Source of the DNA: Flagellimonas marinaquae
GTDB taxonomy: Bacteria; Bacteroidota; Bacteroidia; Flavobacteriales; Flavobacteriaceae
Assembly (NCBI RefSeq): GCF_023716465.1
Contig: NZ_CP092415.1
Coordinates: 1,589,501 to 1,653,500 of the forward strand
Reading direction: 5' to 3'
DNA length: 64,000 nucleotides
Every line of letters begins with the position of its first letter. The first letter of the stretch is position 1. Under the pieces are notes generated by a model. It did no database searches. It was given only the letters and a program-made list of their open reading frames with translations, and was not told the DNA's origin. Of this stretch, positions 45,119 through 53,064 are shown piece by piece. Made by a program: the position numbers and the translations under genes.

Positions 45119-46339
45119 TTAATCCATTGCGTTTTTCGATATAGCAAGGTTGGGCAGTTGTAAAACAATATGTTTTATATCTGTTCCATTGTTGAAGGAG
45201 CTCGTGGTCTCATGGAAAATTTGATACCCTTTTACCGTGTTCAAAAGTTCAATCTGCTCTTTCCAATTTATCATGTTTTTACGGTACCAATGATTGTCTG
45301 TGGACTCGGAATCCATCCCTTTACAATGATATTCAACATCAAAAGTAACCTTGTTTTTTATGGTTTTTATTCCAATCTTAAAATGCTGATCGGTAACTCC
45401 ATTTATAATGGATTGTTCCACAATATTCTCAAAGAGCATAAGTATTACAAAAGGCGGGATGTAAGCTTCTTTTGAAATAATATTATTTTTTTCCATTGAG
45501 ATAGTGTAGTCGAAAGAATCATCATATCTCAATTTTTGAAGCTTTAAATACCAATTCAACATGTCGACCTCGTTGTACAGAGAAGCCGAGTCTTGACCTA
45601 TCTGCTTTAAATAAAACCGGACAAGCTTACTAAATGTAGAAAAATAATCAAGGGCCAACTTGGTATTTTGAGAAGTAATAAAGTATTGTATGGCATTTAA
45701 GGCATTGAACACAAAATGCGGATTAAGTTGCGAACTCAGTGTTTTTAACTTTAGCTCGAGTATTTCCTCCCTTACCTCAATAAGCTTACGCTGTTTTTCC
45801 AGCAATTGTCTATTGGTGCGCACACTTCTAATTTTTATGGCACAGATAGATGCAATGGCAGATAGCATTTTTAAATGCCGATCAGTAAAAAAACCTTTTT
45901 CCGGGTGTTCACAGTCTATTACACCATAAATTTCATTTTCATATTTAATGGGGACACAAATTTCTGAGTGCCTAAAATCATCATCCACGATATATCTCGA
46001 GTCCTTCGTAGTGTCGAGAATCAGTTCGGGTGAACCAGTGGTTGCGACACTGCCTGTAATGCCTTCTCCAACGGCAATTTTCACAGGGTTGTACAATGTT
46101 TGGTCTTTTGGGCTTTTTGGCCCGTATGCCGCTTTCTGAATTAGCATTTTTTGGCCAGGGTCAACCAAGTAGATCACACAATCGACAAACCCCAATTTGG
46201 AAATGCAGTTTTTTGCAACATCCCAAAGAATGTCTTCTTCATTTTCCATGCCCATAAGGGATTTGGAAAAATAGATAAGGATATTTTCAAATTGATCAGC
46301 ATTCACATTGTCAGGGAGTTGGTTTGTGTTTTGAGGCAT
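45119..46339 (-). CDS. GAF and LytS-type histidine kinase-like protein, degenerate ATPase
   Basis: A 406-residue cytoplasmic protein. A GAF domain (about 20-175) contains GEGITGSVATTGSPELI and VPIKYENEIYGVIDCEH. A coiled linker leads to the LytS-type phosphoacceptor LSSQLNPHFVFNALNAIQ with His208. The ATP-binding half keeps ENIVEQSI at the N-box position, but I see no DNG G1-box or GIGL G2-box. It may be a pseudokinase that works by dimerisation or binding. No response-regulator gene is adjacent. Membrane segments are absent. Confidence 0.78.
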   Translation of the reverse strand: MPQNTNQLPDNVNADQFENILIYFSKSLMGMENEEDILWDVAKNCISKLGFVDCVIYLVDPGQKMLIQKAAYGPKSPKDQTLYNPVKIAVGEGITGSVATTGSPELILDTTKDSRYIVDDDFRHSEICVPIKYENEIYGVIDCEHPEKGFFTDRHLKMLSAIASICAIKIRSVRTNRQLLEKQRKLIEVREEILELKLKTLSSQLNPHFVFNALNAIQYFITSQNTKLALDYFSTFSKLVRFYLKQIGQDSASLYNEVDMLNWYLKLQKLRYDDSFDYTISMEKNNIISKEAYIPPFVILMLFENIVEQSIINGVTDQHFKIGIKTIKNKVTFDVEYHCKGMDSESTDNHWYRKNMINWKEQIELLNTVKGYQIFHETTSSFNNGTDIKHIVLQLPNLAISKNAMD

Positions 46340-46375
46340 AATGTAAGAATAATATGCGAATATTTTGTTTAAAAA

Positions 46376-46402
46376 AAGCGCTCTTGATTAACAAGAGCGC
46401 TT
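46376..46402 (-). terminator. Terminator after the barrel gene (minus strand)
   Basis: AAGCGCTCTTG (46376-46386) pairs with CAAGAGCGCTT (46392-46402) around ATTAA: an 11-bp perfect stem. On the minus strand it is followed by a run of T (46377-46371), the form of an intrinsic terminator that closes the sigma/barrel operon. Confidence 0.8.
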
Positions 46403-46447
46403 AAATGATTGCATAGAGGAGCAATCTTCCTAACCAACTTCTTTATG

Positions 46448-47905
46448 CTAAAACCTAAAACTAAAACCACTGTAAACACCAATGGAATACGGTTGAAAAT
46501 TACCCGAAACATTGGAAAAGGTGTTCAATTGATATTTAAAAACAGGTTCCACATTTATCTTGATTTTTTTGGAAAACTTATAATTGAGGCCCATGCCCAC
46601 ATTAGCACTAAAGTTTAGCGAATTTATATTGTTCGCTTCACCCACCTCTGTTACCAAATTGTTGGATTCCAACAACACGGAATTATCCACCAATAACAGA
46701 GAACTAAAGCCCCCTATCAAATCCACACCGAACTTATTGTCCACAAGAGCATAATTTACTTCCAAAGGGACCTCTATGTAGCCCAATTGTTGCACCATTT
46801 TACCATCTAGGGCGGGAGTACTGTTCAACGCTATTTCTTTAGAGGTCGCGGATGGTGAACCTTTGTTTGCATCCCTACTTTCAACAATTATGTTTGTTGG
46901 GTTTGGTTTGTAGTCAATATTAGCGATTCTGTCCGTTGCTGCGGCGTTTAATGTAGAGGAGAAAAGAACATCGTTGGTGCTGTACCCGAAATTAACGCGA
47001 TGTACCCCGGAACGGAGTTTTATTTTTTTTCCTATTTCGTAGGCTACGGTGAGCCCGTAGCTTAGATTAAGGTTTCCCGATTTTGAATTGGAAGAAAAGT
47101 CGGGGCCGATTGGGGAGCCATCACCAGAAGCATCAAAATAAACTGGTGCCAAAGAAGGGCCAACGGACCATTTGCCAGCGTTGTTGTTGGCAACAGCCTT
47201 ATCTAGATCTTCTTGTTCTTTAATAGCATCATAAATGGATTGTTTTTCCATCTTATCCTTTTCTACTTCGGTAGACGCAATTGCTTCCTCTGAATTGGGA
47301 GTAGTTGGAATAGACTGCTGCTTATCAGTAGGTTCTCCAACAAGTTTATTGGAGGCCAAGACCGCATTGCTTTCTGATGCTGTTCCACGGCTTTTTGAAA
47401 ATTTAGGTTTCGATGGGGCCAAATTATTTTCAGGTACATTATCTGCTACAGTGAAATTGTTTTTGGTGGTGGAAGTGGGCAATGAGCTCGAAGTTGTATT
47501 TGCTTTATTGTTAGAAGGCTTGGAATTACTGTTCTTTTTGGAGTTTTCCGTATCTGCCAAAACTTTGTCGTCAAGCGTTAAATCAGTACCAGGAGAAAGA
47601 GATGGTTTATTGAAAGTGTCGGTATCCACATCCTTTTCGGCATTGGTTGGAGAGGAGGGGTCGTCCTCGACATTTGTAATGATTTGTTGCTCTGCCGGTT
47701 CACCGGCAAATGGATCGATAGCGAACAATACGACCACCAAGGCAGCGGCAACACCGCCTAGGTGCCACCAAATGGGCACGATCCGTTTCTTCTGTTTTTT
47801 GTTGTCCAAAGAGGATTCAATGGCACTCCATACTTTTTGGTCCGGAATTTCTTGATAGTCCCGAAACTGTTCTTTGAACAATTGCTCTAAATTCTTTTTC
47901 CCCAT
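46448..47905 (-). CDS. Inner-membrane anchored anti-sigma-like protein fused to outer-membrane beta-barrel
   Basis: A 485-residue protein with three parts. Residues 1-40 are soluble and basic (MGKKNLEQLFKEQFRDYQEIPDQKVW), a DUF-like region common beside ECF sigma factors. One membrane helix follows (residues 44-62, WWHLGGVAAALVVVLFAID). Residues about 70-235 are low-complexity, rich in Ser, Asn, Thr, Pro and Lys. From about 240 to the end is a beta-rich region with alternating patterns and a final aromatic residue (YSGFSFRF), typical of an outer-membrane barrel. It lies 11 bp after the sigma gene on the same strand. If both ends insert, it spans the whole envelope. Confidence 0.75.
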   Translation of the reverse strand: MGKKNLEQLFKEQFRDYQEIPDQKVWSAIESSLDNKKQKKRIVPIWWHLGGVAAALVVVLFAIDPFAGEPAEQQIITNVEDDPSSPTNAEKDVDTDTFNKPSLSPGTDLTLDDKVLADTENSKKNSNSKPSNNKANTTSSSLPTSTTKNNFTVADNVPENNLAPSKPKFSKSRGTASESNAVLASNKLVGEPTDKQQSIPTTPNSEEAIASTEVEKDKMEKQSIYDAIKEQEDLDKAVANNNAGKWSVGPSLAPVYFDASGDGSPIGPDFSSNSKSGNLNLSYGLTVAYEIGKKIKLRSGVHRVNFGYSTNDVLFSSTLNAAATDRIANIDYKPNPTNIIVESRDANKGSPSATSKEIALNSTPALDGKMVQQLGYIEVPLEVNYALVDNKFGVDLIGGFSSLLLVDNSVLLESNNLVTEVGEANNINSLNFSANVGMGLNYKFSKKIKINVEPVFKYQLNTFSNVSGNFQPYSIGVYSGFSFRF

Positions 47906-47916
47906 GGTCTGTCTAT

Positions 47917-48447
47917 TTAAGCAATGTTGATCTTGGTTTTTTCTATTTTATCTCTCAAAATGGCCTTGGCCCTCGCCAAATTCGATTTTGAGGTTCCTGT
48001 TGAGGTTCCCAATAGCTCACTAATTTCTTTGTGGCTATAGCCATCCAATACATAAAGGTTGAATGTTAACCGGTATTTATGCGGCAATTCTTGAATGTAT
48101 CCCAAAAGTGTGGAGAGGCTGACATCGGTAGCCTCGGTGTCCACCTCGACCTCATCTTCTGTGTTTTCCGAAACCACATTGAGGTGTTGATCCTTTCGAT
48201 ACTTTTGAAGAACTGTGTTTACGGTTATTCTTTTGATCCACCCTTCAAAGGACCCTTTAAAATTGAACTGCCCTATTTTCTCGTAAATGGTCATAAAACT
48301 GTCGTGCAGATTATCTTCCGCCTCGGTTTTGTTCCGGGAATATTTTAGGCACATACCAAATAGGATGCTGGAATACCTTCGGTATAACTCAGCTTGCGCC
48401 TGCCGATTCCCTTTTTTACAGTTATGTATCAGTTCTTCAAGATCCAA
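47917..48447 (-). CDS. ECF-type RNA polymerase sigma factor
   Basis: A 176-residue sigma-70 family protein with region 2 (LYRRYSSILFGMCLKYSRNKTEAEDNLHDSF, then GSFEGWIKRITVNTVLQKYRK) and region 4 (LPHKYRLTFNLYVLDGYSHKEISELLGTSTGTSKSNLARAKAILRDKI). It lacks region 1.1, as expected for extracytoplasmic-function sigma factors. The downstream partner has the inner-membrane anti-sigma-like head, and the upstream gene encodes a small lipoprotein. Confidence 0.93.
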   Translation of the reverse strand: MDLEELIHNCKKGNRQAQAELYRRYSSILFGMCLKYSRNKTEAEDNLHDSFMTIYEKIGQFNFKGSFEGWIKRITVNTVLQKYRKDQHLNVVSENTEDEVEVDTEATDVSLSTLLGYIQELPHKYRLTFNLYVLDGYSHKEISELLGTSTGTSKSNLARAKAILRDKIEKTKINIA

Positions 48448-48474
48448 ATGTTGGTCAATTCTGGATTCGTATTT

Positions 48475-48915
48475 TTACTTTTGCGTGGATTCCGTTGCTA
48501 CAGGAACTGTATATTCCAAATAGGTCGGGTTCCCCTCGGCATCGTCTCCCGCATAAAACCTAAAGGTATAATCTTTGTTGTAAATTACATTAAACGTTAA
48601 TGTGGCCATTACTTCTTCAACAGCTTGTGTACACGCTCTGTTTTCGTCGGTGAGCACGGATCCGATCACCACCACATCGCGATCGGTCATTGCGGTCTGC
48701 ACCACATCGAACCCTTCAAAAAATGTACAGCCATTAGGGCGTTGGTAGGTTATGTCGATGTCGTAAGTTCTACCGTATTCGAAAGATTCGGGCACATCGG
48801 CCTCTATCGTATGAAGCGCGGTAAAGTAAAAATTGGGGGAATCATCGTCCACTTCACAGGAAACGAACCATGAGCATGCCACAAATAATACAATGGGCAT
48901 TAACACTTTTTTCAT
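48475..48915 (-). CDS. Small lipoprotein with acidic export signal, first gene of sigma operon
   Basis: A 146-residue protein. From the ATG at 48915, MKKVLMPIVLFVACSWFVSC is a lipoprotein signal peptide. The mature end is C-E-V-D-D-D-S, an acidic tract after the lipid Cys that resembles the surface-export signal of Bacteroidota lipoproteins. The remainder is beta-rich, with two further Cys in NGCTFF and RACTQA, which could pair. I do not recognise the family. The sigma gene starts 27 bp downstream, so it belongs to the same operon. A 12-codon longer frame would add MYRTSKGKRIFD and blur the signal peptide. Confidence 0.7.
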   Translation of the reverse strand: MKKVLMPIVLFVACSWFVSCEVDDDSPNFYFTALHTIEADVPESFEYGRTYDIDITYQRPNGCTFFEGFDVVQTAMTDRDVVVIGSVLTDENRACTQAVEEVMATLTFNVIYNKDYTFRFYAGDDAEGNPTYLEYTVPVATESTQK

Positions 48916-49013
48916 ATCAAAAATCCTTTTTCCCTTAGATGTGCGGTACAATCAAGGGTTGCGTAGGATTTTCATAACCAAAAGTTAATCTGCCCAAAAA
49001 ATCGATTAAAAGC

Positions 49014-50021
49014 TTATTCGCTTACTGCGGCAATGGCTTCCCGTATTTTTTCTTCTAGTTCTTCGGACAGTTCGGGGTTGTCCAACAGTAATGTTTTTAC
49101 CGCGTCCCTGCCTTGTCCCAATTTGGTGTCTCCATAACTGAACCAAGAACCGCTTTTCTTTACAATTTCGTATGCTACGCCCAAATCGAGTATTTCGCCG
49201 ATTTTTGAAATACCTTCTCCGTACATAATATCGAATTCGGCGGTTTTAAATGGAGGTGCCACTTTGTTTTTTACCACTTTTACCCGGGTCTTGTTCCCTT
49301 GGACTTCGCCATCGGTACTCTTAATTTGGGTAGACCTTCTAATATCCAAACGCACCGAAGCATAAAATTTTAGGGCATTCCCACCGGTGGTAGTTTCGGG
49401 GTTTCCGAACATTACCCCGATTTTTTCCCGCAACTGGTTTATGAAAATTACGGTACACTTGGTCTTGCTTATGGTAGAGGTAAGTTTTCTGAGCGCTTGG
49501 GACATTAATCGTGCATGGAGCCCCATTTTTGAATCGCCCATTTCCCCTTCGATTTCGCTTTTTGGAGTTAAGGCCGCTACGGAATCCACAATCACAATAT
49601 CAATGGCGCCGGAACGGATAAGGTTATCGGCTATTTCCAAGGCCTGTTCCCCATGATCGGGCTGTGAGATGATCAAATTATCGATATCCACCCCCAGTTT
49701 TTTCGCATAAAAACGATCAAAAGCATGTTCGGCATCGATAAAAGCGGCAATGCCGCCGGCCTTTTGAGCTTCTGCGATCGCATGCAAGGTCAAAGTGGTC
49801 TTACCGGATGATTCCGGACCATATATTTCAACAACCCTTCCTTTTGGGTAACCGCCGACCCCGAGTGCAATATCCAGACCTAACGACCCTGAAGGAATAA
49901 CCTCGACATCTTCAACAACACTGTCCCCCATTTTCATAACGGCACCTTTGCCGTAGGTTTTGTCCAATTTATCTAGTGTAAGTTTGAGGGCTTTTAATTT
50001 TGCTTCTTTCTCTTTGCTCAT
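49014..50021 (-). CDS. recA: Recombinase RecA
   Basis: A 335-residue RecA. Walker A GPESSGKT (68-75), [41 protein letters not shown] and [14 protein letters not shown] are standard. The ATG at 50021 ([29 protein letters not shown]) matches other RecA starts; the longer frame adds 17 unlikely residues. A promoter lies at 50042-50073. I see no LexA-type operator, and classical LexA is generally lacking in this phylum. Confidence 0.98.
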   Translation of the reverse strand: MSKEKEAKLKALKLTLDKLDKTYGKGAVMKMGDSVVEDVEVIPSGSLGLDIALGVGGYPKGRVVEIYGPESSGKTTLTLHAIAEAQKAGGIAAFIDAEHAFDRFYAKKLGVDIDNLIISQPDHGEQALEIADNLIRSGAIDIVIVDSVAALTPKSEIEGEMGDSKMGLHARLMSQALRKLTSTISKTKCTVIFINQLREKIGVMFGNPETTTGGNALKFYASVRLDIRRSTQIKSTDGEVQGNKTRVKVVKNKVAPPFKTAEFDIMYGEGISKIGEILDLGVAYEIVKKSGSWFSYGDTKLGQGRDAVKTLLLDNPELSEELEEKIREAIAAVSE

Positions 50022-50041
50022 GGTAAAAATTGTTAGGAAGG

Positions 50042-50073
50042 CTAAAATACCATTTCTTTCTACATGCCACAAA
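50042..50073 (-). promoter_or_regulatory. Promoter of recA
   Basis: On the minus strand: TTTG (50073-50070), 20-bp spacer, TATTTTAG (50049-50042), a one-mismatch version of TAnnTTTG. It lies 20 bp before the recA ATG. Confidence 0.55.
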
Positions 50074-50197
50074 GACGACGCAACCTTTTTAATAACAATG
50101 CATCTTGGGTGTACTAACTCATCTTTATAGAGCTGTATTTAGCTCAGAATTGCTAGAAAAGAAAATTTAGTTGTGAAAAAGAAAAAGTGAATTAAGG

Positions 50198-50211
50198 GGG
50201 CCTAATGGCCC
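50198..50211. other. Short GC hairpin upstream of trhO
   Basis: GGGCC (50198-50202), loop TAAT, GGCCC (50207-50211), followed by TTTT on the + strand. It lies between the recA promoter and the trhO promoter. It may separate the two divergent units or mark the end of an unidentified short transcript. Confidence 0.3.
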
Positions 50212-50246
50212 TTTTGATTTACTGTTCTTTTCAATCCCTATCTTTG
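50212..50246 (+). promoter_or_regulatory. Promoter of trhO
   Basis: TTTTG (50212-50216), 22-bp spacer, TATCTTTG (50239-50246), both exact matches to the Bacteroidota primary promoter consensus. The gene starts 43 bp downstream. Confidence 0.65.
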
Positions 50247-50289
50247 CAAAAAATTTAAAGGACCATTCTTTAACTTAATCAAGTATAGC

Positions 50290-51321
50290 ATGCAACTGTA
50301 CAATACATTAAGTGCAAAAGAAAGGGAAGCTCTTATTGAGGAAGCCGGCAAGGATAGGCTTACGATCTCTTTCTATAAATATGCACATATAGGGAATCCT
50401 CAAATTTTGAGGAACCATCTTTTTTTGGCTTGGAACGATATGGATGTTCTTGGCCGCATTTATGTCGCTCACGAAGGGATCAACGCCCAGCTTTCGGTGC
50501 CGGCAGAGAATTTCGGGATTTTTAAGGAGCATTTGGATAGCATTTCTTTCTTGGAAAATGTACGCTTGAATATTGCCATTGAACAGGACAATAAATCTTT
50601 TTTAAAACTCAAGGTAAAGGTCCGCAAAAAGATTGTGGCCGATGGCCTCAACGACGACACTTTTGATGTCACCAATAAAGGAGTCCATGTAGGAGCAGAG
50701 CAATTCAACGAACTTATTGAGGACGAAAGTACTGTGTTGGTGGATATGCGCAACCACTACGAAAGTGAGATAGGCCATTTTAAGAATGCCATAACTCCAG
50801 ATGTAGACACCTTTCGAGATTCACTCGATATTATTGAGCAAAATTTAGCTGAGCACAAGGAGGATAAAAAACTTGTGATGTACTGCACGGGAGGTATCCG
50901 CTGCGAAAAAGCCAGTGCCTACTACAAACACAAAGGTTTTAAAAATGTGTACCAACTAGAAGGCGGGATAATCGAATACACCAGACAAGTGCGCGAAAAG
51001 AACTTGGAAAACAAATTTCTCGGTAAGAACTTTGTTTTTGACCATAGGAGGGGCGAACGAATTTCTGAAGAAGTGATAGCGCACTGCCACCAATGCGGAA
51101 AACCTTGCGATACCCATGTGAACTGCGCCAACGAAGCTTGTCATTTATTGTTTATTCAATGCGAGGAATGTGCCCAAGAGATGAACAATTGTTGCTCCGT
51201 GGAATGTAAAGAAGTGCATGCTTTACCTTATGAAGAACAAAAACGTTTGCGAAAGGGAAAGGGCGCCAGCAACAAAATATTTAAAAAAGGACGTTCCCCT
51301 GTGTTGAAATACAAGAAGTAG
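50290..51321 (+). CDS. trhO: tRNA uridine(34) hydroxylase, rhodanese family
   Basis: A 343-residue protein of the TrhO/YceA family. The N-terminal domain (about 1-120) is typical of the family. A rhodanese domain carries the active loop CTGGIRC (199-205). A C-terminal Cys-rich zinc-type region contains CHQCGKPC, CANEAC, CEEC and CCSVEC. TrhO hydroxylates uridine 34 of tRNA using O2, the first step of cmo5U and related wobble modifications. It is a single-gene unit driven by the promoter at 50212. Confidence 0.93.
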   Translation: MQLYNTLSAKEREALIEEAGKDRLTISFYKYAHIGNPQILRNHLFLAWNDMDVLGRIYVAHEGINAQLSVPAENFGIFKEHLDSISFLENVRLNIAIEQDNKSFLKLKVKVRKKIVADGLNDDTFDVTNKGVHVGAEQFNELIEDESTVLVDMRNHYESEIGHFKNAITPDVDTFRDSLDIIEQNLAEHKEDKKLVMYCTGGIRCEKASAYYKHKGFKNVYQLEGGIIEYTRQVREKNLENKFLGKNFVFDHRRGERISEEVIAHCHQCGKPCDTHVNCANEACHLLFIQCEECAQEMNNCCSVECKEVHALPYEEQKRLRKGKGASNKIFKKGRSPVLKYKK

Positions 51322-51423
51322 CATTTCCCTGCTGCCACAAATTGTACTATATTTACAATGAGTAATTTTTATGAACCCTATTTAAGGAGATGGTTCAAAT
51401 TTCCTTAAATCAAGATATTAAAT

Positions 51424-52584
51424 ATGGCGTGTAGCAGTTGTTCAACCGGCAAGGATGGACAACCGCGTGGTTGCAAGAACAATGGAACTTGCGGCACAGA
51501 TGGTTGTAACAAGCTAACAGTCTTTGATTGGCTTTCCAATATGTCGTTGCCCAACGGTCAAAAACCCTTTGATTGCGTTGAGGTACGTTTTAAAAATAGC
51601 AGAAAAGAATTTTATCGGAACTCGGACAATCTTCAATTGTCCATAGGTGATGTTGTGGCCACTCAGGCCAAGTCCGGTCACGATGTTGGTGTGGTTACAT
51701 TGACCGGTGAACTGGTGCGTATTCAAATGAAACGCAAAAAAGTTTCACCAGAGGACAAGAATATTCCAAAGATCTATAGAAAAGCTTCACAAAGGGATAT
51801 TGATATTTGGCAAAAATGTAGGGACAAGGAAGAAGAAATCAAAAAGCGTTCCCGTGAGATTGCCATATCGCTTAAACTTCAGATGAAACTGAGCGATGTG
51901 GAGTTCCAAGGCGATGGTTCCAAAGCTACCTTCTATTACACGGCAGAAGATCGTGTGGACTTTAGACAATTGATCAAGGACATGGCCAAAGCCTTTGGTA
52001 TCAGAATAGAGATGCGCCAAATCGGCTACAGGCAAGAAGCACAACGTTTGGGAGGAATCGGTTCCTGTGGGCGTGAACTTTGCTGCTCCACTTGGTTGAC
52101 AGATTTTAGATCGGTGAGTACCGCCTCTGCGCGCTACCAACAGCTTGCCTTGAACCCCCAAAAATTGGCAGGTCAATGTGGCAAGCTAAAATGTTGTCTC
52201 AACTATGAGCTCGACATGTATCTCGAAGCCCTAAAAAACTTTCCTTCGTCGGACTGTAAGCTAAAAACAAACAAGGGCCTGGCCTTTTGTCAGAAAGCCG
52301 ATATTTTTAAAGAAAAGCTCTGGTTTTCATACAAGGACGAACCTGCAATTTGGCACACTTTGACCAAAGATCAAGTGTTGGAAATTTTGGAACTGAACAA
52401 AAAAAATCAAAAAGTGGCAAGTCTCGAGGAGTATGCTGCCGACAATGTGATCGAAGAGAAAACAACCTTCGAGAACGTGGTCGGTCAAGACAGTCTTACC
52501 CGATTCGATAGGCCCAAAAAGAAAAAACGAAGAAATAAAAAGCGAAGAAAGCCAAAACCTAAAGCATCATCCAATGCGAAATAA
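51424..52584 (+). CDS. PSP1/RicT-like protein
   Basis: A 386-residue protein. The N terminus is Cys-rich (CSSCSTGKDGQPRGCKNNGTCG), unlike Bacillus RicT. The PSP1 core contains GDVVATQAKSGHDVGVV, RRQ-like DFRQLIKDMAKAFGIRIEMRQIG, then CGRELCCSTWL and CGKLKCCLNYELD, whose Cys residues bind an iron-sulfur cluster in RicT. The C terminus is a Lys/Arg-rich tail (KKKKRRNKKRRKPKPK). Partners RicA and RicF are not in the window. It overlaps gldH by 11 bp. Confidence 0.85.
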   Translation: MACSSCSTGKDGQPRGCKNNGTCGTDGCNKLTVFDWLSNMSLPNGQKPFDCVEVRFKNSRKEFYRNSDNLQLSIGDVVATQAKSGHDVGVVTLTGELVRIQMKRKKVSPEDKNIPKIYRKASQRDIDIWQKCRDKEEEIKKRSREIAISLKLQMKLSDVEFQGDGSKATFYYTAEDRVDFRQLIKDMAKAFGIRIEMRQIGYRQEAQRLGGIGSCGRELCCSTWLTDFRSVSTASARYQQLALNPQKLAGQCGKLKCCLNYELDMYLEALKNFPSSDCKLKTNKGLAFCQKADIFKEKLWFSYKDEPAIWHTLTKDQVLEILELNKKNQKVASLEEYAADNVIEEKTTFENVVGQDSLTRFDRPKKKKRRNKKRRKPKPKASSNAK

Positions 52585-53062
52585 ATTTTTGTTGCTTCTT
52601 ATTGCAGTAGTGACCCTATCTTCTTGCAATGAGTTGTTGGTGTATTCCGATTATCGGCCAATCAAGGAAGGAAAGTGGGAGCTCGATAAAAAAGTGGATT
52701 TTGAATTCTCCGGACTTGATTCCACGCAGACATACAACCTGTTCATCAATATTAGAAATGATGATTCTTATCCTTTTAGCAATTTATTCTTAATTACCGA
52801 GTTAGAGTATCCAAACGGCAACACAATTAAGGATACGTTGGAATATAGAATGGCGGAACCCAGTGGAGAATGGTTGGGAAAGGGAATGGGAAGCGTAAAG
52901 GAAAATAAACTTTGGTACAAGGAAATGATCGATTTTTCGGAATCTGGCGTATATAAAGTGAATGTTTCGCACGCCATGCGCAAAAATGGCAATGTGGAAG
53001 GACTCCATATTTTGGAAGGAGTAACAGATGTTGGTTTGGAAATAGAAAAAGCACCCAAATAA
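52574..53062 (+). CDS. gldH: Gliding motility lipoprotein GldH
   Basis: A 162-residue lipoprotein. Signal peptide MRNKFLLLLIAVVTLSSC is followed by NELLVYSDYRPIKEGKWELDKKVDFEF, the conserved start of GldH. The rest is a beta sandwich typical of the family (LFINIRNDDSYPFSNLFLI, GEWLGKGMGSVKENKLWYK). GldH is required for gliding and chitin use in Flavobacterium johnsoniae. It is translationally coupled to the PSP1 gene and lies 2 bp before the PBP gene. Confidence 0.9.
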   Translation: MRNKFLLLLIAVVTLSSCNELLVYSDYRPIKEGKWELDKKVDFEFSGLDSTQTYNLFINIRNDDSYPFSNLFLITELEYPNGNTIKDTLEYRMAEPSGEWLGKGMGSVKENKLWYKEMIDFSESGVYKVNVSHAMRKNGNVEGLHILEGVTDVGLEIEKAPK

Positions 53063-53064
53063 TA

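Noticed and set aside
46407..46426. GATTGC/GCAATC hairpin beside the terminator at 46376
   Set aside because: The stem is only 6 bp with an 8-base loop and no T-run; the neighbouring 11-bp hairpin explains termination.
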